NCBI RefSeq assembly: GCF_009569385.1 | Contig: NZ_WBOF01000001.1 | Location: forward strand, 1,550,001 to 1,614,000 | Length of the DNA stretch: 64,000 nt | Reading direction: 5' to 3' | From: Streptomyces kaniharaensis | GTDB lineage: Bacteria > Actinomycetota > Actinomycetes > Streptomycetales > Streptomycetaceae | Notes under the pieces: generated by a model | Told to the model about the DNA's origin: nothing | The model's database searches: none | Seen by the model: only the letters and a program-made list of their open reading frames with translations | In this document: positions 1 through 8,928 of the stretch, in pieces | Numbering within the stretch: position 1 is the stretch's first letter | Layout of the letters: each line of letters starts with the position of its first letter | Position numbers and translations under genes: made by a program

Positions 1-1
1 G

Positions 2-46
2 ATCGAGACCATCCAGTCCTCCCCCTGCCTCCGCCAGGCGATCTGA
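2..46 (+). CDS. C-terminus of an upstream gene (partial)
   Basis: Only the last 14 codons would be inside the window. The frame starting at base 2 reads ...QSSPCLRQAI and ends at a TGA at 44-46. The other two plus frames show no better ending. Nothing can be said about function, and the fragment is too short to prove it is coding. It is listed because the next gene has its own promoter-like region about 220 bases later, so a separate gene probably ends here. Confidence 0.3.
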   Translation: METIQSSPCLRQAI

Positions 47-269
47 CGGTCCGTCGCTCCATGATCGGGCATCGAACCGGCCGACGGATACCCGAAACCT
101 CCCTCTCCCCTACCCCGCCGGGCCCACCGGCGTTCACCGGCGGGCCGATTGGCCGGAGGAAGCCGCCCTCCCGTACCATGCGGCCCCTTCGGACGCGATA
201 TCGTCTAGCCGCACAGGTGTCCCGTCCGCCCCTGCGCGGGCGCGCGGGGCACGCCGTGCGGCGACGAAC

Positions 270-294
270 TGACCGTCAGGTCATGTCATATATA
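270..294 (+). promoter_or_regulatory. Putative promoter/operator of the DUF2637 gene
   Basis: A perfect inverted repeat TGACC-gtca-GGTCA lies at 270-283, directly followed by an unusually AT-rich TATATA at 289-294 that could serve as a -10 element. It sits about 70 bases upstream of the chosen start of the DUF2637 gene. No good -35 hexamer is seen at 17-18 bases. The rest of bases 47-269 shows nothing recognisable. Confidence 0.35.
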
Positions 295-362
295 CGGACT
301 TTGACCACATGCGTCGCATCGTGAACCCCGTCCCCTGCCGGAAACCCGAGGCCCGACCCGCA

Positions 363-1511
363 ATGAACCTGACCTCCATACAGCTGGTCTGGACCGTCGT
401 CGGCGGCGCAGCCCTGCTGTTCGTCGCCGTCCTGGTGGCGACGCTGCGCTTCAAGAACACCAACAAGGACGACTCCGGCGACTCCTGGGAGCGCAGCGAG
501 GAGCGCCGGCGCCGCAAGGAGATGATCTACGGGATCTCCTCCTACACACTGCTGTTCTGCTGCGCCGGCGTCGCGGCCGCGCTGTCCTTCCACGGCCTGG
601 TGGGCTTCGGCAAGGAGAACCTGGGCCTGTCGAACGGCTGGGAGTACCTCGTCCCGTTCGGTCTGGACGGCGCCGCGATGTTCTGCTCGGTGCTCGCCGT
701 CCGCGAGGCCAGCCACGGTGACGCCGCGCTCGGATCCCGTCTGCTGGTCTGGGTGTTCGCGATCGCCTCGGCCTGGTTCAACTGGGTGCACGCGCCGCGC
801 GGTCTCGGCCACGCCGGCGCCCCGCAGTTCTTCTCCGGCATGTCGATCTCGGCGGCGATCCTGTTCGACCGGGCGCTGAAGCAGACCCGCAAGGCCGCGC
901 TGCGCGAGCAGGGCCTGGTGCCGCGCCCGCTGCCGCAGATCCGGATCGTCCGCTGGCTGCGCGCCCCGCGCGAGACGTACGCGGCGTGGTCGCTGATGCT
1001 GCTGGAGAACGTCCGCAGCCTGGACGAGGCCGTCGAGGAGGTGCGCGAGGAGCGCCAGGCGAAGCTGGACGCCAAGGCGCGCGCCCGGACGGCCGACCGT
1101 CGCGAGCGGGCCGAGCTGAAGGCGATCTCGCGCCAGGGCGGCATGTTCGCACGGGCCCGCGGCGGCCGTCAGGTGCCCGCGCTCACCGCTGCCGGCGACG
1201 GCCCGACCGCTACGGAGCCTGCCCTAGCCGCCGGTTCGGACACCACCGCCTCGAACTCCGCGACCTCCGCGCTCGAACCCGCCTCGCTGAGCGCCCTGGA
1301 CGCCGGCCGCCGCCCGCGTGCCGCCGTCGGCTCGTCGTCGTCCTACTCCGCGCCGACGACGTACTCCTCGGCCTCGTCCACCGCCGACTCGACGAGCTCC
1401 TCCTACCGCAGCTCGGCGATCGACCTGACGGCCGACGACGACACCCTGTCGATGCCGAAGCTGGACTCCCTGGAGCGCAAGCTGCGCGCGATCGAGCAGC
1501 AGCTCGGCTGA
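363..1511 (+). CDS. DUF2637 family membrane protein
   Basis: A 382-residue integral membrane protein of the DUF2637 family, which is frequent in actinomycetes and related to spread (Spd) proteins of conjugative plasmids; the biochemical role is unknown. Hydrophobic segments are visible at about residues 8-28, 59-80, 94-115, 127-143 and 155-172, with an Arg/Glu-rich cytosolic stretch (41-53) after the first. Residues 225-255 are strongly charged and probably helical, followed by a long Ser/Thr/Ala-rich low-complexity tail and a short charged helix at the very end. The ATG at 363 is chosen over the ATG at 309 because the first membrane segment then begins a few residues after the start. The gene stands alone, converging on the DUF475 gene through a shared hairpin. 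Confidence 0.8.
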   Translation: MNLTSIQLVWTVVGGAALLFVAVLVATLRFKNTNKDDSGDSWERSEERRRRKEMIYGISSYTLLFCCAGVAAALSFHGLVGFGKENLGLSNGWEYLVPFGLDGAAMFCSVLAVREASHGDAALGSRLLVWVFAIASAWFNWVHAPRGLGHAGAPQFFSGMSISAAILFDRALKQTRKAALREQGLVPRPLPQIRIVRWLRAPRETYAAWSLMLLENVRSLDEAVEEVREERQAKLDAKARARTADRRERAELKAISRQGGMFARARGGRQVPALTAAGDGPTATEPALAAGSDTTASNSATSALEPASLSALDAGRRPRAAVGSSSSYSAPTTYSSASSTADSTSSSYRSSAIDLTADDDTLSMPKLDSLERKLRAIEQQLG

Positions 1512-1524
1512 CGCCCGGCGCAAA

Positions 1525-1565
1525 GCGAACGGCCGCCCCCGGAATCCCGGAGGCGGCCGTTTCGC
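1525..1565. terminator. Bidirectional hairpin between convergent genes
   Basis: GCGAA-CGGCCGCC (1525-1537) pairs with GGCGGCCG-t-TTCGC (1552-1565), with an inner CCGG/CCGG pair. It lies between the stops of the DUF2637 (+) and DUF475 (-) genes and can serve both. Confidence 0.7.
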
Positions 1566-1577
1566 GTGCCCGGCAGG

Positions 1578-2672
1578 CTACTTGCCGGCACTCACCAGTT
1601 CGTTCTCGTCGTTCGCGCCCTCGCGCCTGTTGCGCAGGATCGACGAGCCGAGCGCCAGCCCGATGAAGGCGACGCCGATCAGCCCGGTGACGATCTCCGG
1701 GATGTGGTACTTGATGCCGACCAGCAGGATCACCGAGAGCGCGCCGATCGCGTAGTGCGCGCCGTGCTCCAGGTAGACGTAGTCGTCCAGGGTGCCCTTG
1801 CGGACCAGGAAGACGGTCAGCGAACGGATGTACATCGCGCCGATGCCGAGGCCCAGCGTGATCATGAAGATGTCGTTGGAGATGGCGAACGCGCCGACCA
1901 CGCCGTCGAAGGAGAACGAGGCGTCCAGGACCTCCAGGTAGAGGAAGAGGAAGAACGCGGCCTTGCCGGCCACCTGGACGAGGGACTTCCCGGCCTTCTC
2001 GGCCTCCTCCTCGCGCTCGGCCTCCTCCTCCAGGCCCGACTCGAAGATCGACGAGAGGCCGCCGACCACGAGGTAGGTGACCAGGCCGAGGATTCCGGCG
2101 AGCAGGACGGTCTCGGCGTGCTCCCCGGCGAAGAAGTGGGCCGAGAGCACCAGCGCGACCAGTGCGATCACCGAGGAGAAGGCGTCCAGCTTGCCGACCT
2201 TCTCCAGCGGGCGCTCGATCCAGGCGAGCCAGTTGTGCTCCTTCTCCTCGAACGCGAAGTCGAGGAAGATCATGAGCAGGAAGATGCCGCCGAACGCCGC
2301 GATCGCGGGGTTGGCCGCCTCCAGGTACTGGCCGTACGTGAGGCCGTTGTGGGTGTTGTCCGGGTGGAGCGCGAGGTCGATGACCGTGGCCGGATTGAGC
2401 TTGGCGGTGAGGCCGACGACCAGCAGCGGGAAGACCAGGCGCATGCCGAAGACGGCGATCAGCACGCCGACCGTCAGGAAGATCTTCTGCCAGAACGGGT
2501 TCATCCGCTTCAGCACCGTGGCGTTGACCACCGCGTTGTCGAACGACAGGGAGATCTCCAGGACGGAGAGGATCAGCACGACGCCGAAGCCTTCAGCTCC
2601 CCAGAGCAGGCCGGCCGCGATCAGGCCGACGACGGTGATCGCGAACGACCAGCCGAAAGTGCGGAGGAACAC
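1578..2672 (-). CDS. DUF475 family, TerC-like integral membrane protein
   Basis: A 364-residue polytopic membrane protein of the DUF475 family, a branch of the TerC-like group linked to tellurium-resistance (Ter) gene clusters and metal/stress handling. The family signature motifs LEISLSFDNAVVN (about residues 38-50) and EVLDASFSFDGVVG (about 246-259) carry conserved acidic residues inside membrane helices, as in TerC. About nine hydrophobic segments are seen, interrupted by a highly charged Glu/Arg/Lys cytosolic stretch around residues 210-230. The start is the GTG at 2672, with a GAAAGG element about 12 bases upstream. It lies directly downstream of two TerD-family genes on the same strand, which supports a shared stress role. 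The exact substrate is unknown. Confidence 0.85.
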   Translation of the reverse strand: MFLRTFGWSFAITVVGLIAAGLLWGAEGFGVVLILSVLEISLSFDNAVVNATVLKRMNPFWQKIFLTVGVLIAVFGMRLVFPLLVVGLTAKLNPATVIDLALHPDNTHNGLTYGQYLEAANPAIAAFGGIFLLMIFLDFAFEEKEHNWLAWIERPLEKVGKLDAFSSVIALVALVLSAHFFAGEHAETVLLAGILGLVTYLVVGGLSSIFESGLEEEAEREEEAEKAGKSLVQVAGKAAFFLFLYLEVLDASFSFDGVVGAFAISNDIFMITLGLGIGAMYIRSLTVFLVRKGTLDDYVYLEHGAHYAIGALSVILLVGIKYHIPEIVTGLIGVAFIGLALGSSILRNRREGANDENELVSAGK

Positions 2673-2731
2673 GGGACTTGGTTACCTTTCGGGTTCGGGG
2701 CGTGCCGGGGTGCGGCCTCGTCCCGAGACGC

Positions 2732-2756
2732 CCTGACCGGGCCGGGCCCGGTCAGG
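2732..2756. terminator. 25-bp near-perfect palindrome between TerD and DUF475 genes
   Basis: CCTGACCGGGCC (2732-2743) is followed one base later by its complement GGCCCGGTCAGG (2745-2756). It lies between the stop of the TerD-family gene at 2830 and the DUF475 start at 2672. As RNA it would fold with a small loop and could end the TerD transcript; as DNA it could equally be an operator for the DUF475 gene. Confidence 0.55.
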
Positions 2757-2829
2757 TCACCCCCGCACTGCCCTCTGTTCTCATGACCATGAAGTGAGTG
2801 CGATCAGTCTGATTTTCGCCAGATCGCCC

Positions 2830-3408
2830 TTACTGTACGTTTACGCCGAAATCGAGGGCGATGCCCCGGAGGCCGGATGCGTAGCCCTGGCCCACCGCGC
2901 GGAACTTCCACTCGCCCGCGTAGCGGTACAGCTCGCCGAAGATCATCGCCGTCTCGCTGGACGCGTCCTCGGTGAGGTCGTAGCGGGCGATCTCCTGACC
3001 GTCCACGGAATTGACGACCCGGATGTAGGCGTTGCGCACCTGGCCGAAGTTCTGCAGGCGCGACTCGGCGTCGTAGATCGACACCGCGAAGACCACCTTG
3101 TCCGCCTGGGCCGGGATCAGCTCCAGGTTGACCAGGACCACCTCGTCGTCGCCGGACTCCTCGCCACCGGTGAGGTTGTCACCGGTGTGCTCGACGGAGC
3201 CCTCCGGGCTCTTGAGGTTGTTGTAGAACACGAAGTACTCGTCACCGAGCACCCGGCCCCCGCCGCAGATCAGTGCGCTCGCGTCGAGGTCGAACGGTGC
3301 GCCCGTGGTCGAGCGGGCGGACCAGCCGAGACCGATCTGCACCTGCGTCAGATTCGGTGCGGCCTTGCTGAGCGAGACGTTCCCGCCCTTGGCGAGCGTG
3401 ACAACCAT
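2830..3408 (-). CDS. TerD family protein (first copy)
   Basis: A 192-residue cytoplasmic TerD-family protein. TerD proteins are calcium-binding beta-sandwich proteins associated with tellurite and general stress resistance. The protein begins VVTLAKGGNVSLSK and contains [14 protein letters not shown] (about 40-47), the typical HTGDN motif, DDE, and the late YDLTEDASSETAMIFGE and GYASGL blocks, all characteristic of the family. The ATG at 3408 is preceded by GGAGGAAG. It is about 60 percent identical by eye to the neighbouring copy at 3676-4251, so the pair is probably a tandem duplication. It lies upstream of the DUF475 gene. Confidence 0.92.
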   Translation of the reverse strand: MVVTLAKGGNVSLSKAAPNLTQVQIGLGWSARSTTGAPFDLDASALICGGGRVLGDEYFVFYNNLKSPEGSVEHTGDNLTGGEESGDDEVVLVNLELIPAQADKVVFAVSIYDAESRLQNFGQVRNAYIRVVNSVDGQEIARYDLTEDASSETAMIFGELYRYAGEWKFRAVGQGYASGLRGIALDFGVNVQ

Positions 3409-3675
3409 GACTTGTTCTTCCTCCCTGCCTTCTCCCGGGGCGCGACATTCCAGGTTTAGTCCACCGCGACCCCGGGCGGCCCCCTTTGGCCGCCTGAACT
3501 TCCTGAACTCACATCCTCGCAGCGCCCCGGGCAGCACGAAGCCGGAACGGCCGCGGACCCCGAGGTGTCCACGGCCGCCCCGGCCGGGTGGTGCCGCGTC
3601 AGGCGAGGACCGGCCCGTCCGCGGACGGATCGGACCGCGCGACGCCACGGCGGACGGCGCAGCAGCCGCGACGCG

Positions 3676-4251
3676 TCAGACGTTGACGCCGAAGTCCTGG
3701 GCGATGCCGCGCAGGCCGGAGGCGTAGCCCTGGCCGATGGCGCGGAACTTCCACTCGCCGCCGCTGCGGTACAGCTCGCCGAAGACCATCGCGGTCTCGG
3801 TCGAGGCGTCCTCGGAGAGGTCGTAGCGGGCCAGCTCGTTGTTGTCGGCCTGGTTGACCACGCGGATGAACGCGTTGCGCACCTGGCCGAAGTTCTGCGA
3901 CCGGGTCTCGGCGTCGTAGATGGAGACCGGGAAGACGATCTTCTGGACGTCGGCCGGGACGGAGGTCAGGTTGACCTTGATCGCCTCGTCGTCGCCCTCG
4001 CCCTCGCCGGTGCGGTTGTCACCGGTGTGCTCGACCGAGCCGTCCGGGCTCCGCAGGTTGTTGAAGAAGACGAAGTTGCCGTCCGTGGCGACCTTGCCCT
4101 GGTCGTTGCAGAGCAGCGCGCTGGCGTCCAGGTCGAAGTCCGTACCGGTGGTGGTCCGGACGTCCCAGCCCAGGCCGACGATCACGGCCGCGAGGCCCGG
4201 GGCCTCCTTGGTGAGCGAGACATTGCCGCCCTTGCTCAGGCTGACTCCCAC
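3676..4251 (-). CDS. TerD family protein (second copy)
   Basis: A 191-residue TerD-family protein closely resembling the adjacent copy. It has the same landmarks: [14 protein letters not shown] at the N-terminus, [25 protein letters not shown] (acidic, probable calcium-binding surface), [17 protein letters not shown] and the C-terminal [17 protein letters not shown]. The start is taken as the GTG at 4251, four bases after a GGAGG; the frame is open further upstream but that stretch does not resemble the family. The 267 bases to the next TerD gene hold no other gene, so the copies may be transcribed separately. Role in tellurite or envelope stress is known for the family only. Confidence 0.92.
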   Translation of the reverse strand: MGVSLSKGGNVSLTKEAPGLAAVIVGLGWDVRTTTGTDFDLDASALLCNDQGKVATDGNFVFFNNLRSPDGSVEHTGDNRTGEGEGDDEAIKVNLTSVPADVQKIVFPVSIYDAETRSQNFGQVRNAFIRVVNQADNNELARYDLSEDASTETAMVFGELYRSGGEWKFRAIGQGYASGLRGIAQDFGVNV

Positions 4252-4389
4252 GTGTCCTCCAAGAATCGGGAGGCACACGCTGGTACCCCCGGGTGGTGCG
4301 GTCCGAGGCGCCGGCCGGCCAGCGGCTCCCGTGCCTCCTCCGATCAACGGCTCGAGCGTAGTGCGGGGTTCCCGTCCGGACACGCATGC

Positions 4390-4428
4390 GGGCCCGGCGC
4401 GGCCGTTCGAGTTCGGCCGGCCGGGCCC
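4390..4428 (-). terminator. Hairpin after the peroxiredoxin gene
   Basis: GGGCCCGGC-g-CGGCCG (4390-4405) pairs with CGGCCG-GCCGGGCCC (4414-4428), a 15-bp stem with one bulge and an 8-base loop. It lies 20 bases downstream of the minus-strand peroxiredoxin stop. Confidence 0.65.
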
Positions 4429-4447
4429 GTACGGCCGTGCGCCGGCG

Positions 4448-4906
4448 TCAGAGCGCGCCGAGGACCTTCAGGTACTCCTGCTCGTCCCGGGCGTCCGGGA
4501 GGTCGTTCACGACGTTCCAGCGGACCACGCCCGCCTTGTCGATCACGAAGGTGCCGCGCAGCGCGCAGCCCTTCTCCTCGTTGAAGACGCCGTAGGCGCG
4601 GGAGACCTCGCCGTGCGGCCAGAAGTCCGACAGCAGCGGGTAGTCCAGGCCCTCCTGGTCGGCGTAGACGCGCTGGGTGAACGGCGAGTCGTTGGAGACG
4701 CCGAGCACCTGGACCTCGTCGTTCTGCAGTCGCGGCAGTTCCTTCTGGATCGCGCAGACCTCGCCGGTGCAGACGCCGGTGAAGGAGAACGGGTAGAAGA
4801 CCAGGACGACGTTCTTCTCGCCCCGGAAGTCGGAGAGCCGGACCAGCTCGCCGTGCTGGTTCCTGAGCTCGAAGTCCGGAGCCTCGGTACCGACCTCGAT
4901 GGCCAT
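4448..4906 (-). CDS. ahpE: AhpE-type peroxiredoxin
   Basis: A 152-residue cytosolic thiol peroxidase of the AhpC/TSA superfamily, closest to the actinobacterial AhpE group, which reduces hydroperoxides. The peroxidatic site is [15 protein letters not shown] with Cys46 as the attacking cysteine and Cys51 as a possible resolving cysteine. The downstream blocks [18 protein letters not shown] and [13 protein letters not shown] are typical. The ATG at 4906 follows an AAAGG element. Neighbours are the TerD genes downstream and DUF3052 upstream, separated by a strong hairpin, so it is probably monocistronic. The AhpE subgroup is assigned from motif pattern and length; a Bcp-like role is the alternative. 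Confidence 0.9.
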   Translation of the reverse strand: MAIEVGTEAPDFELRNQHGELVRLSDFRGEKNVVLVFYPFSFTGVCTGEVCAIQKELPRLQNDEVQVLGVSNDSPFTQRVYADQEGLDYPLLSDFWPHGEVSRAYGVFNEEKGCALRGTFVIDKAGVVRWNVVNDLPDARDEQEYLKVLGAL

Positions 4907-5076
4907 GGTGGGACCTTTCTGGTGCGACGGCGCCGCGCGGCGGGCGCGGCGAGCCACATCCTTGCATCCGTTCGAGTGGATTCGGCCGGACGGGTGAGGC
5001 GCAGGGCCGTTCGGTCGTCCGCTTTCGCCCTGGGCGAACGCCACTGCGGTGGCGGCTCCAACGGGCTGCGGAAACG

Positions 5077-5114
5077 GCCGGGCCCCGCTGGAGGAAGCTC
5101 CAGCGGGGCCCGGC
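5077..5114 (-). terminator. Strong hairpin after the DUF3052 gene
   Basis: A 17-bp perfect stem (5077-5093 with 5098-5114) closed by a GAAG tetraloop, 18 bases after the minus-strand DUF3052 stop. Confidence 0.8.
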
Positions 5115-5132
5115 TAGGGCATCAGGGCCGGC

Positions 5133-5573
5133 TCAGCGCTTGCCGCCCGGCTTGGCCGCGGACTTGGTCGCCAGGCGGGTGGCCGCCCAGTCCTTGGCGA
5201 TCGCGATCGAGCTGGTCTGGGAGAGGCCGGCGGTGCGGGCCGCGTCCGCGATGTCGGAGGCCTCGATGTGGCCGTCACGGCCGGTCTTGGGCGTCAGCAG
5301 CCAGATCAGACCGCCCTCGGCCAGGTATTCCAGGGCGTCGACGAGGGCGTCGGTGAGGTCTCCGTCGTCGTCGCGGTGCCACAGCAGGACGGCGTCGGCG
5401 ACGTCGTCGTAGTCCTCGTCGACGAGATCCGCCCCGATGATCTCCTCGATGCCTTCGCGGAGATCCTGGTCAGTGTCTTCGTCGTACCCCAGCTCCTGAA
5501 TGATCTGGCCCTCTTCGAAGCCGAGACGGGCCGCCGGGTTGGACTTGTCCGCGGGGTCCGCGGTCGCGCTCAC
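5133..5573 (-). CDS. DUF3052 family protein
   Basis: A 146-residue soluble acidic protein of the DUF3052 family, conserved across actinobacteria next to aceE; function unknown. It reads LGFEEGQIIQELGYDEDTDQDLREGIEEIIGAD in pieces, has a run of Asp/Glu residues around DEDYDDVAD, and a core LWHRDDDGDLTDALVDAL followed by LIWLLTPKTGRDGHIE, then a basic Lys/Gly tail. The start is the GTG at 5573, nine bases after GGAGG; upstream codons in the same frame do not fit the family. It is divergent from aceE with about 520 bases between the starts, so regulation could be coordinated. Confidence 0.88.
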   Translation of the reverse strand: MSATADPADKSNPAARLGFEEGQIIQELGYDEDTDQDLREGIEEIIGADLVDEDYDDVADAVLLWHRDDDGDLTDALVDALEYLAEGGLIWLLTPKTGRDGHIEASDIADAARTAGLSQTSSIAIAKDWAATRLATKSAAKPGGKR

Positions 5574-6090
5574 GGGAATAACCTCCAGTATTCGGCTCGG
5601 CGTCCATGCCGAGGCTGTGGCCGTAGTCCACACGGGCGCGGCGGTTCGCGCAAGTACCCGACCCCCGATCCCCTCCAAAGGTTGACGTGTCGCAGCGGGA
5701 CACGCCGGTCGACGTGTCGGGAATCACATCGATTTGCCCTTCTCTGTGTGAGACAAGGATGCTTCGGGAGGTCCCGGCCGACAGGCCGCACTCATGCCCG
5801 AGATGCGAACGGCATTCGGGTCCGCGCGTCGCGCGGGCGTAGAGTCTCCTGTTGGCCCTCATCCCGGGCGCCCGCCATCGGGCGACGGGAAACCAGGTCG
5901 GACCACCTCTGTTCGTAACACCCGGGGGTGCGCGGCGCAGGCGACGAAGCCCGTGACCGCACACCGCCAGACCGTCCCGCCCACCAGGCGGAACGGTTAC
6001 CGATCGGTAGAGATGACGGATCTCCGAGCGCGGTAGCACGATGGAGGCGGCGCGACACACCTCAGTTTCGACCGACAGTGAAGGAACAGC
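5574..6090. promoter_or_regulatory. Divergent promoter region of DUF3052 and aceE, with palindrome
   Basis: 517 bases without a gene. A perfect 12-bp palindrome TACCGATCGGTA lies at 5998-6009, about 80 bases before the aceE start, and is a candidate operator. GACGTGTCG occurs twice in direct orientation (5684-5692 and 5711-5719), nearer the DUF3052 gene. The region 5730-5760 is less GC-rich than its surroundings and may hold the DUF3052 promoter, but no clear -35/-10 pair was found. Confidence 0.4.
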
Positions 6091-8841
6091 GTGGCTTCCG
6101 GATCCGATCGCAACCCGATCATCATTGGCGGCCTTCCGAGTCAGGTCCCGGACTTCGATCCCGAGGAGACCGCGGAATGGCTGGAGTCGCTTGACGCGGC
6201 CATCGACGAGCGGGGGCGCGAGCGTGCCCGCTACCTGATGCTCCGCCTGATCGAGCGCGCCCGCGAGAAGCGTGTCGCCGTGCCCGAGATGCGCAGCACG
6301 GACTACGTCAACACCATCGCCACCAAGGACGAGCCGTTCTTCCCCGGCAACGAGGAGATCGAGCGCAAGATCCTCAACGCGACCCGGTGGAACGCGGCCG
6401 TCATGGTCTCCCGGGCCCAGCGCCCCGGCATCGGCGTGGGCGGCCACATCGCCACCTTCGCCTCCTCCGCGTCGCTGTACGACGTCGGCTTCAACTACTT
6501 CTTCCGTGGCAAGGACGCCGAGGGCGAGTCCGGCGACCAGATCTTCTTCCAGGGCCACGCCTCCCCGGGCATCTACGCCCGCGCGTTCCTGCTGGACCGA
6601 CTCACCGAGCAGCAGCTCGACGCCTTCCGCCAGGAGAAGTCGAAGGCTCCGTACGGCCTCTCCAGCTACCCGCACCCGCGGCTGATGCCGGACTTCTGGG
6701 AGTTCCCGACCGTCTCGATGGGCCTCGGCCCGCTCGGCGCGATCTACCAGGCCCGGATGAACCGCTACCTGGAGCACCGCGGCATCAAGGACACCTCCGA
6801 CTCGCAGGTGTACGCCTTCCTCGGCGACGGCGAGATGGACGAGCCCGAGTCGCTCGGCCAGCTGTCGCTGGCCGCCCGCGAGGGCCTGGACAACCTGACC
6901 TTCGTGGTCAACTGCAACCTGCAGCGCCTGGACGGCCCGGTCCGCGGCAACGGCAAGATCATCCAGGAGCTGGAGTCCCAGTTCCGGGGCGCCGGCTGGA
7001 ACGTGATCAAGCTGGTCTGGGACCGTTCCTGGGACCCGCTGCTCGCCCAGGACCGCGACGGCGTCCTGGTGAACAAGCTGAACACCACGGTGGACGGCCA
7101 GTTCCAGACCTACGCCACCGAGACCGGTGCGTACATCCGCGAGCACTTCTTCGGCGGCGACCTGCGCCTGCGCGCCATGGTCGAGAACATGACCGACCAG
7201 CAGATCCAGCACCTGGGTCGCGGCGGCCACGACCACAAGAAGATCTACGCGGCGTTCAAGGCGGCCCGCGAGCACAAGGGCCAGCCGACGGTCATCCTCG
7301 CCCAGACCGTGAAGGGCTGGACGCTGGGCCCCAACTTCGAGGGCCGCAACGCCACCCACCAGATGAAGAAGCTGACGGTCGAGGACCTGAAGCGCTTCCG
7401 CGACCGGCTGCACCTGCCGATCACCGACAAGCAGCTCGAAGAGGGCTACCCGCCCTACTACCACCCGGGCCGCAACTCGGAAGAGATCCAGTACATGCAC
7501 GACCGCCGCCAGGAGCTCGGCGGCTACGTGCCGACCCGCAAGGTGCGCCCGCGCAAGCTGGAGCTGCCCGGCGACGACGCGTACAAGGCGGTCAAGAAGG
7601 GGTCCGGCAACCAGACCATCGCCACCACCATGGCGTTCGTCCGGCTGCTCAAGGACCTCATGCGGGACAAGGGCATCGGCAACCGCTTCGTGCCGATCGC
7701 GCCCGACGAGTACCGCACCTTCGGCATGGACTCGCTCTTCCCGTCGGCGAAGATCTACAACCCGCTCGGCCAGACCTACGAGTCGGTCGACCGTGATCTG
7801 CTCCTCGCCTACAAGGAGTCGCCGAAGGGCCAGATGCTGCACGACGGCATCTCCGAGGCCGGCTGCACCGCCTCGCTGATCGCCGCCGGCTCGGCCTACG
7901 CCACCCACGGCGAGCCGCTGATCCCCGTGTACGTCTTCTACTCGATGTTCGGGTTCCAGCGCACCGGCGACCAGTTCTGGCAGATGGCCGACCAGCTGGC
8001 CCGCGGCTTCGTCCTCGGTGCCACCGCCGGTCGCACCACGCTGACCGGTGAGGGCCTGCAGCACGCCGACGGCCACTCGCACCTGCTGGCCTCGACCAAC
8101 CCCGGCGTCGTCGCGTACGACCCGGCGTACGGCTTCGAGATCGCGCACATCGTCCAGGACGGTCTGCGCCGGATGTACGGCTCCAGCGCCGAGCACCCGA
8201 ACGGCGAGGACGTGTTCTACTACCTCACCGTCTACAACGAGCCGATCAAGATGCCGGCCGAGCCCGAGAACGTGGACGTCGAGGGCATCCTCAAGGGTCT
8301 GCACAAGTACGCCCCGGGCACCGCCGGCCAGATCCCGGCCCAGATCCTCGCCTCCGGCGTGGCCGTGCCGTGGGCCCTGGAGGCCCAGCGCATCCTCGCC
8401 GAGGAGTGGAACGTCAAGGCCGACGTCTGGTCCGCGACCTCCTGGAACGAGCTGCGCCGCGACGCGGTGGAGGCCGAGGAGTTCAACCTGCTGCACCCCG
8501 AGGAGCAGCAGCGCGTCCCGTACGTCACCCAGAAGCTCCAGGGCGCCGAGGGCCCGGTCGTCGCCGTGTCCGACTGGATGCGCGCGGTGCCGGACCAGAT
8601 CGCCCGCTGGGTGCCGGGCCAGTACCAGTCGCTGGGTGCCGACGGCTTCGGCTTCGCCGACACCCGCGGCGCGGCCCGTCGCTTCTTCCACATCGACGCG
8701 CAGTCGGTCGTCCTGGCGGTGCTCACCGAGCTCTCCAAGCAGGGCAAGATCGACCGCAGCGCCCTGAAGGACGCGATCGACCGCTACCGGCTGCTCGACG
8801 TGGCGGCGGCCGACCCGGGCGCCGCCGGCGGCGACGCCTGA
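6091..8841 (+). CDS. aceE: Pyruvate dehydrogenase E1 component, homodimeric type
   Basis: A 916-residue thiamine-diphosphate enzyme that decarboxylates pyruvate and transfers the acetyl group to lipoyl-E2 in the pyruvate dehydrogenase complex. Length and order match the homodimeric AceE family. The thiamine/metal motif [10 protein letters not shown] starts near residue 245 and ends in [16 protein letters not shown], followed by [12 protein letters not shown] and the C-terminal transketolase-type domains ([30 protein letters not shown]). The GTG at 6091 follows GAAGGA. It stands alone, separated from the next gene by a 17-bp hairpin, which is usual for streptomycetes where the E2/E3 genes lie elsewhere. 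Confidence 0.97.
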   Translation: MASGSDRNPIIIGGLPSQVPDFDPEETAEWLESLDAAIDERGRERARYLMLRLIERAREKRVAVPEMRSTDYVNTIATKDEPFFPGNEEIERKILNATRWNAAVMVSRAQRPGIGVGGHIATFASSASLYDVGFNYFFRGKDAEGESGDQIFFQGHASPGIYARAFLLDRLTEQQLDAFRQEKSKAPYGLSSYPHPRLMPDFWEFPTVSMGLGPLGAIYQARMNRYLEHRGIKDTSDSQVYAFLGDGEMDEPESLGQLSLAAREGLDNLTFVVNCNLQRLDGPVRGNGKIIQELESQFRGAGWNVIKLVWDRSWDPLLAQDRDGVLVNKLNTTVDGQFQTYATETGAYIREHFFGGDLRLRAMVENMTDQQIQHLGRGGHDHKKIYAAFKAAREHKGQPTVILAQTVKGWTLGPNFEGRNATHQMKKLTVEDLKRFRDRLHLPITDKQLEEGYPPYYHPGRNSEEIQYMHDRRQELGGYVPTRKVRPRKLELPGDDAYKAVKKGSGNQTIATTMAFVRLLKDLMRDKGIGNRFVPIAPDEYRTFGMDSLFPSAKIYNPLGQTYESVDRDLLLAYKESPKGQMLHDGISEAGCTASLIAAGSAYATHGEPLIPVYVFYSMFGFQRTGDQFWQMADQLARGFVLGATAGRTTLTGEGLQHADGHSHLLASTNPGVVAYDPAYGFEIAHIVQDGLRRMYGSSAEHPNGEDVFYYLTVYNEPIKMPAEPENVDVEGILKGLHKYAPGTAGQIPAQILASGVAVPWALEAQRILAEEWNVKADVWSATSWNELRRDAVEAEEFNLLHPEEQQRVPYVTQKLQGAEGPVVAVSDWMRAVPDQIARWVPGQYQSLGADGFGFADTRGAARRFFHIDAQSVVLAVLTELSKQGKIDRSALKDAIDRYRLLDVAAADPGAAGGDA

Positions 8842-8871
8842 CAGCCCGCACATGGCGCAGCCCGCGCCTAG

Positions 8872-8908
8872 CGAACGGCCGGACCTCCTCGGGAGGTCCG
8901 GCCGTTCG
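8872..8908. terminator. Terminator between aceE and the kinase gene
   Basis: A 17-bp perfect inverted repeat (8872-8888 with 8892-8908, three-base loop) lies 31 bases after the aceE stop and 21 bases beyond the convergent kinase stop, so it can act in both directions. Confidence 0.85.
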
Positions 8909-8928
8909 GCATTGTGCGGCCCGCGCCG

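Noticed and set aside
61..324. 87-codon plus-strand frame at the window start
   Set aside because: Pro/Arg-rich translation, no ribosome site, and it runs through the promoter region of the DUF2637 gene.
5470..8853. An 1127-codon open frame on the minus strand opposite aceE
   Set aside because: Antisense shadow of aceE; low-complexity composition and no motifs.
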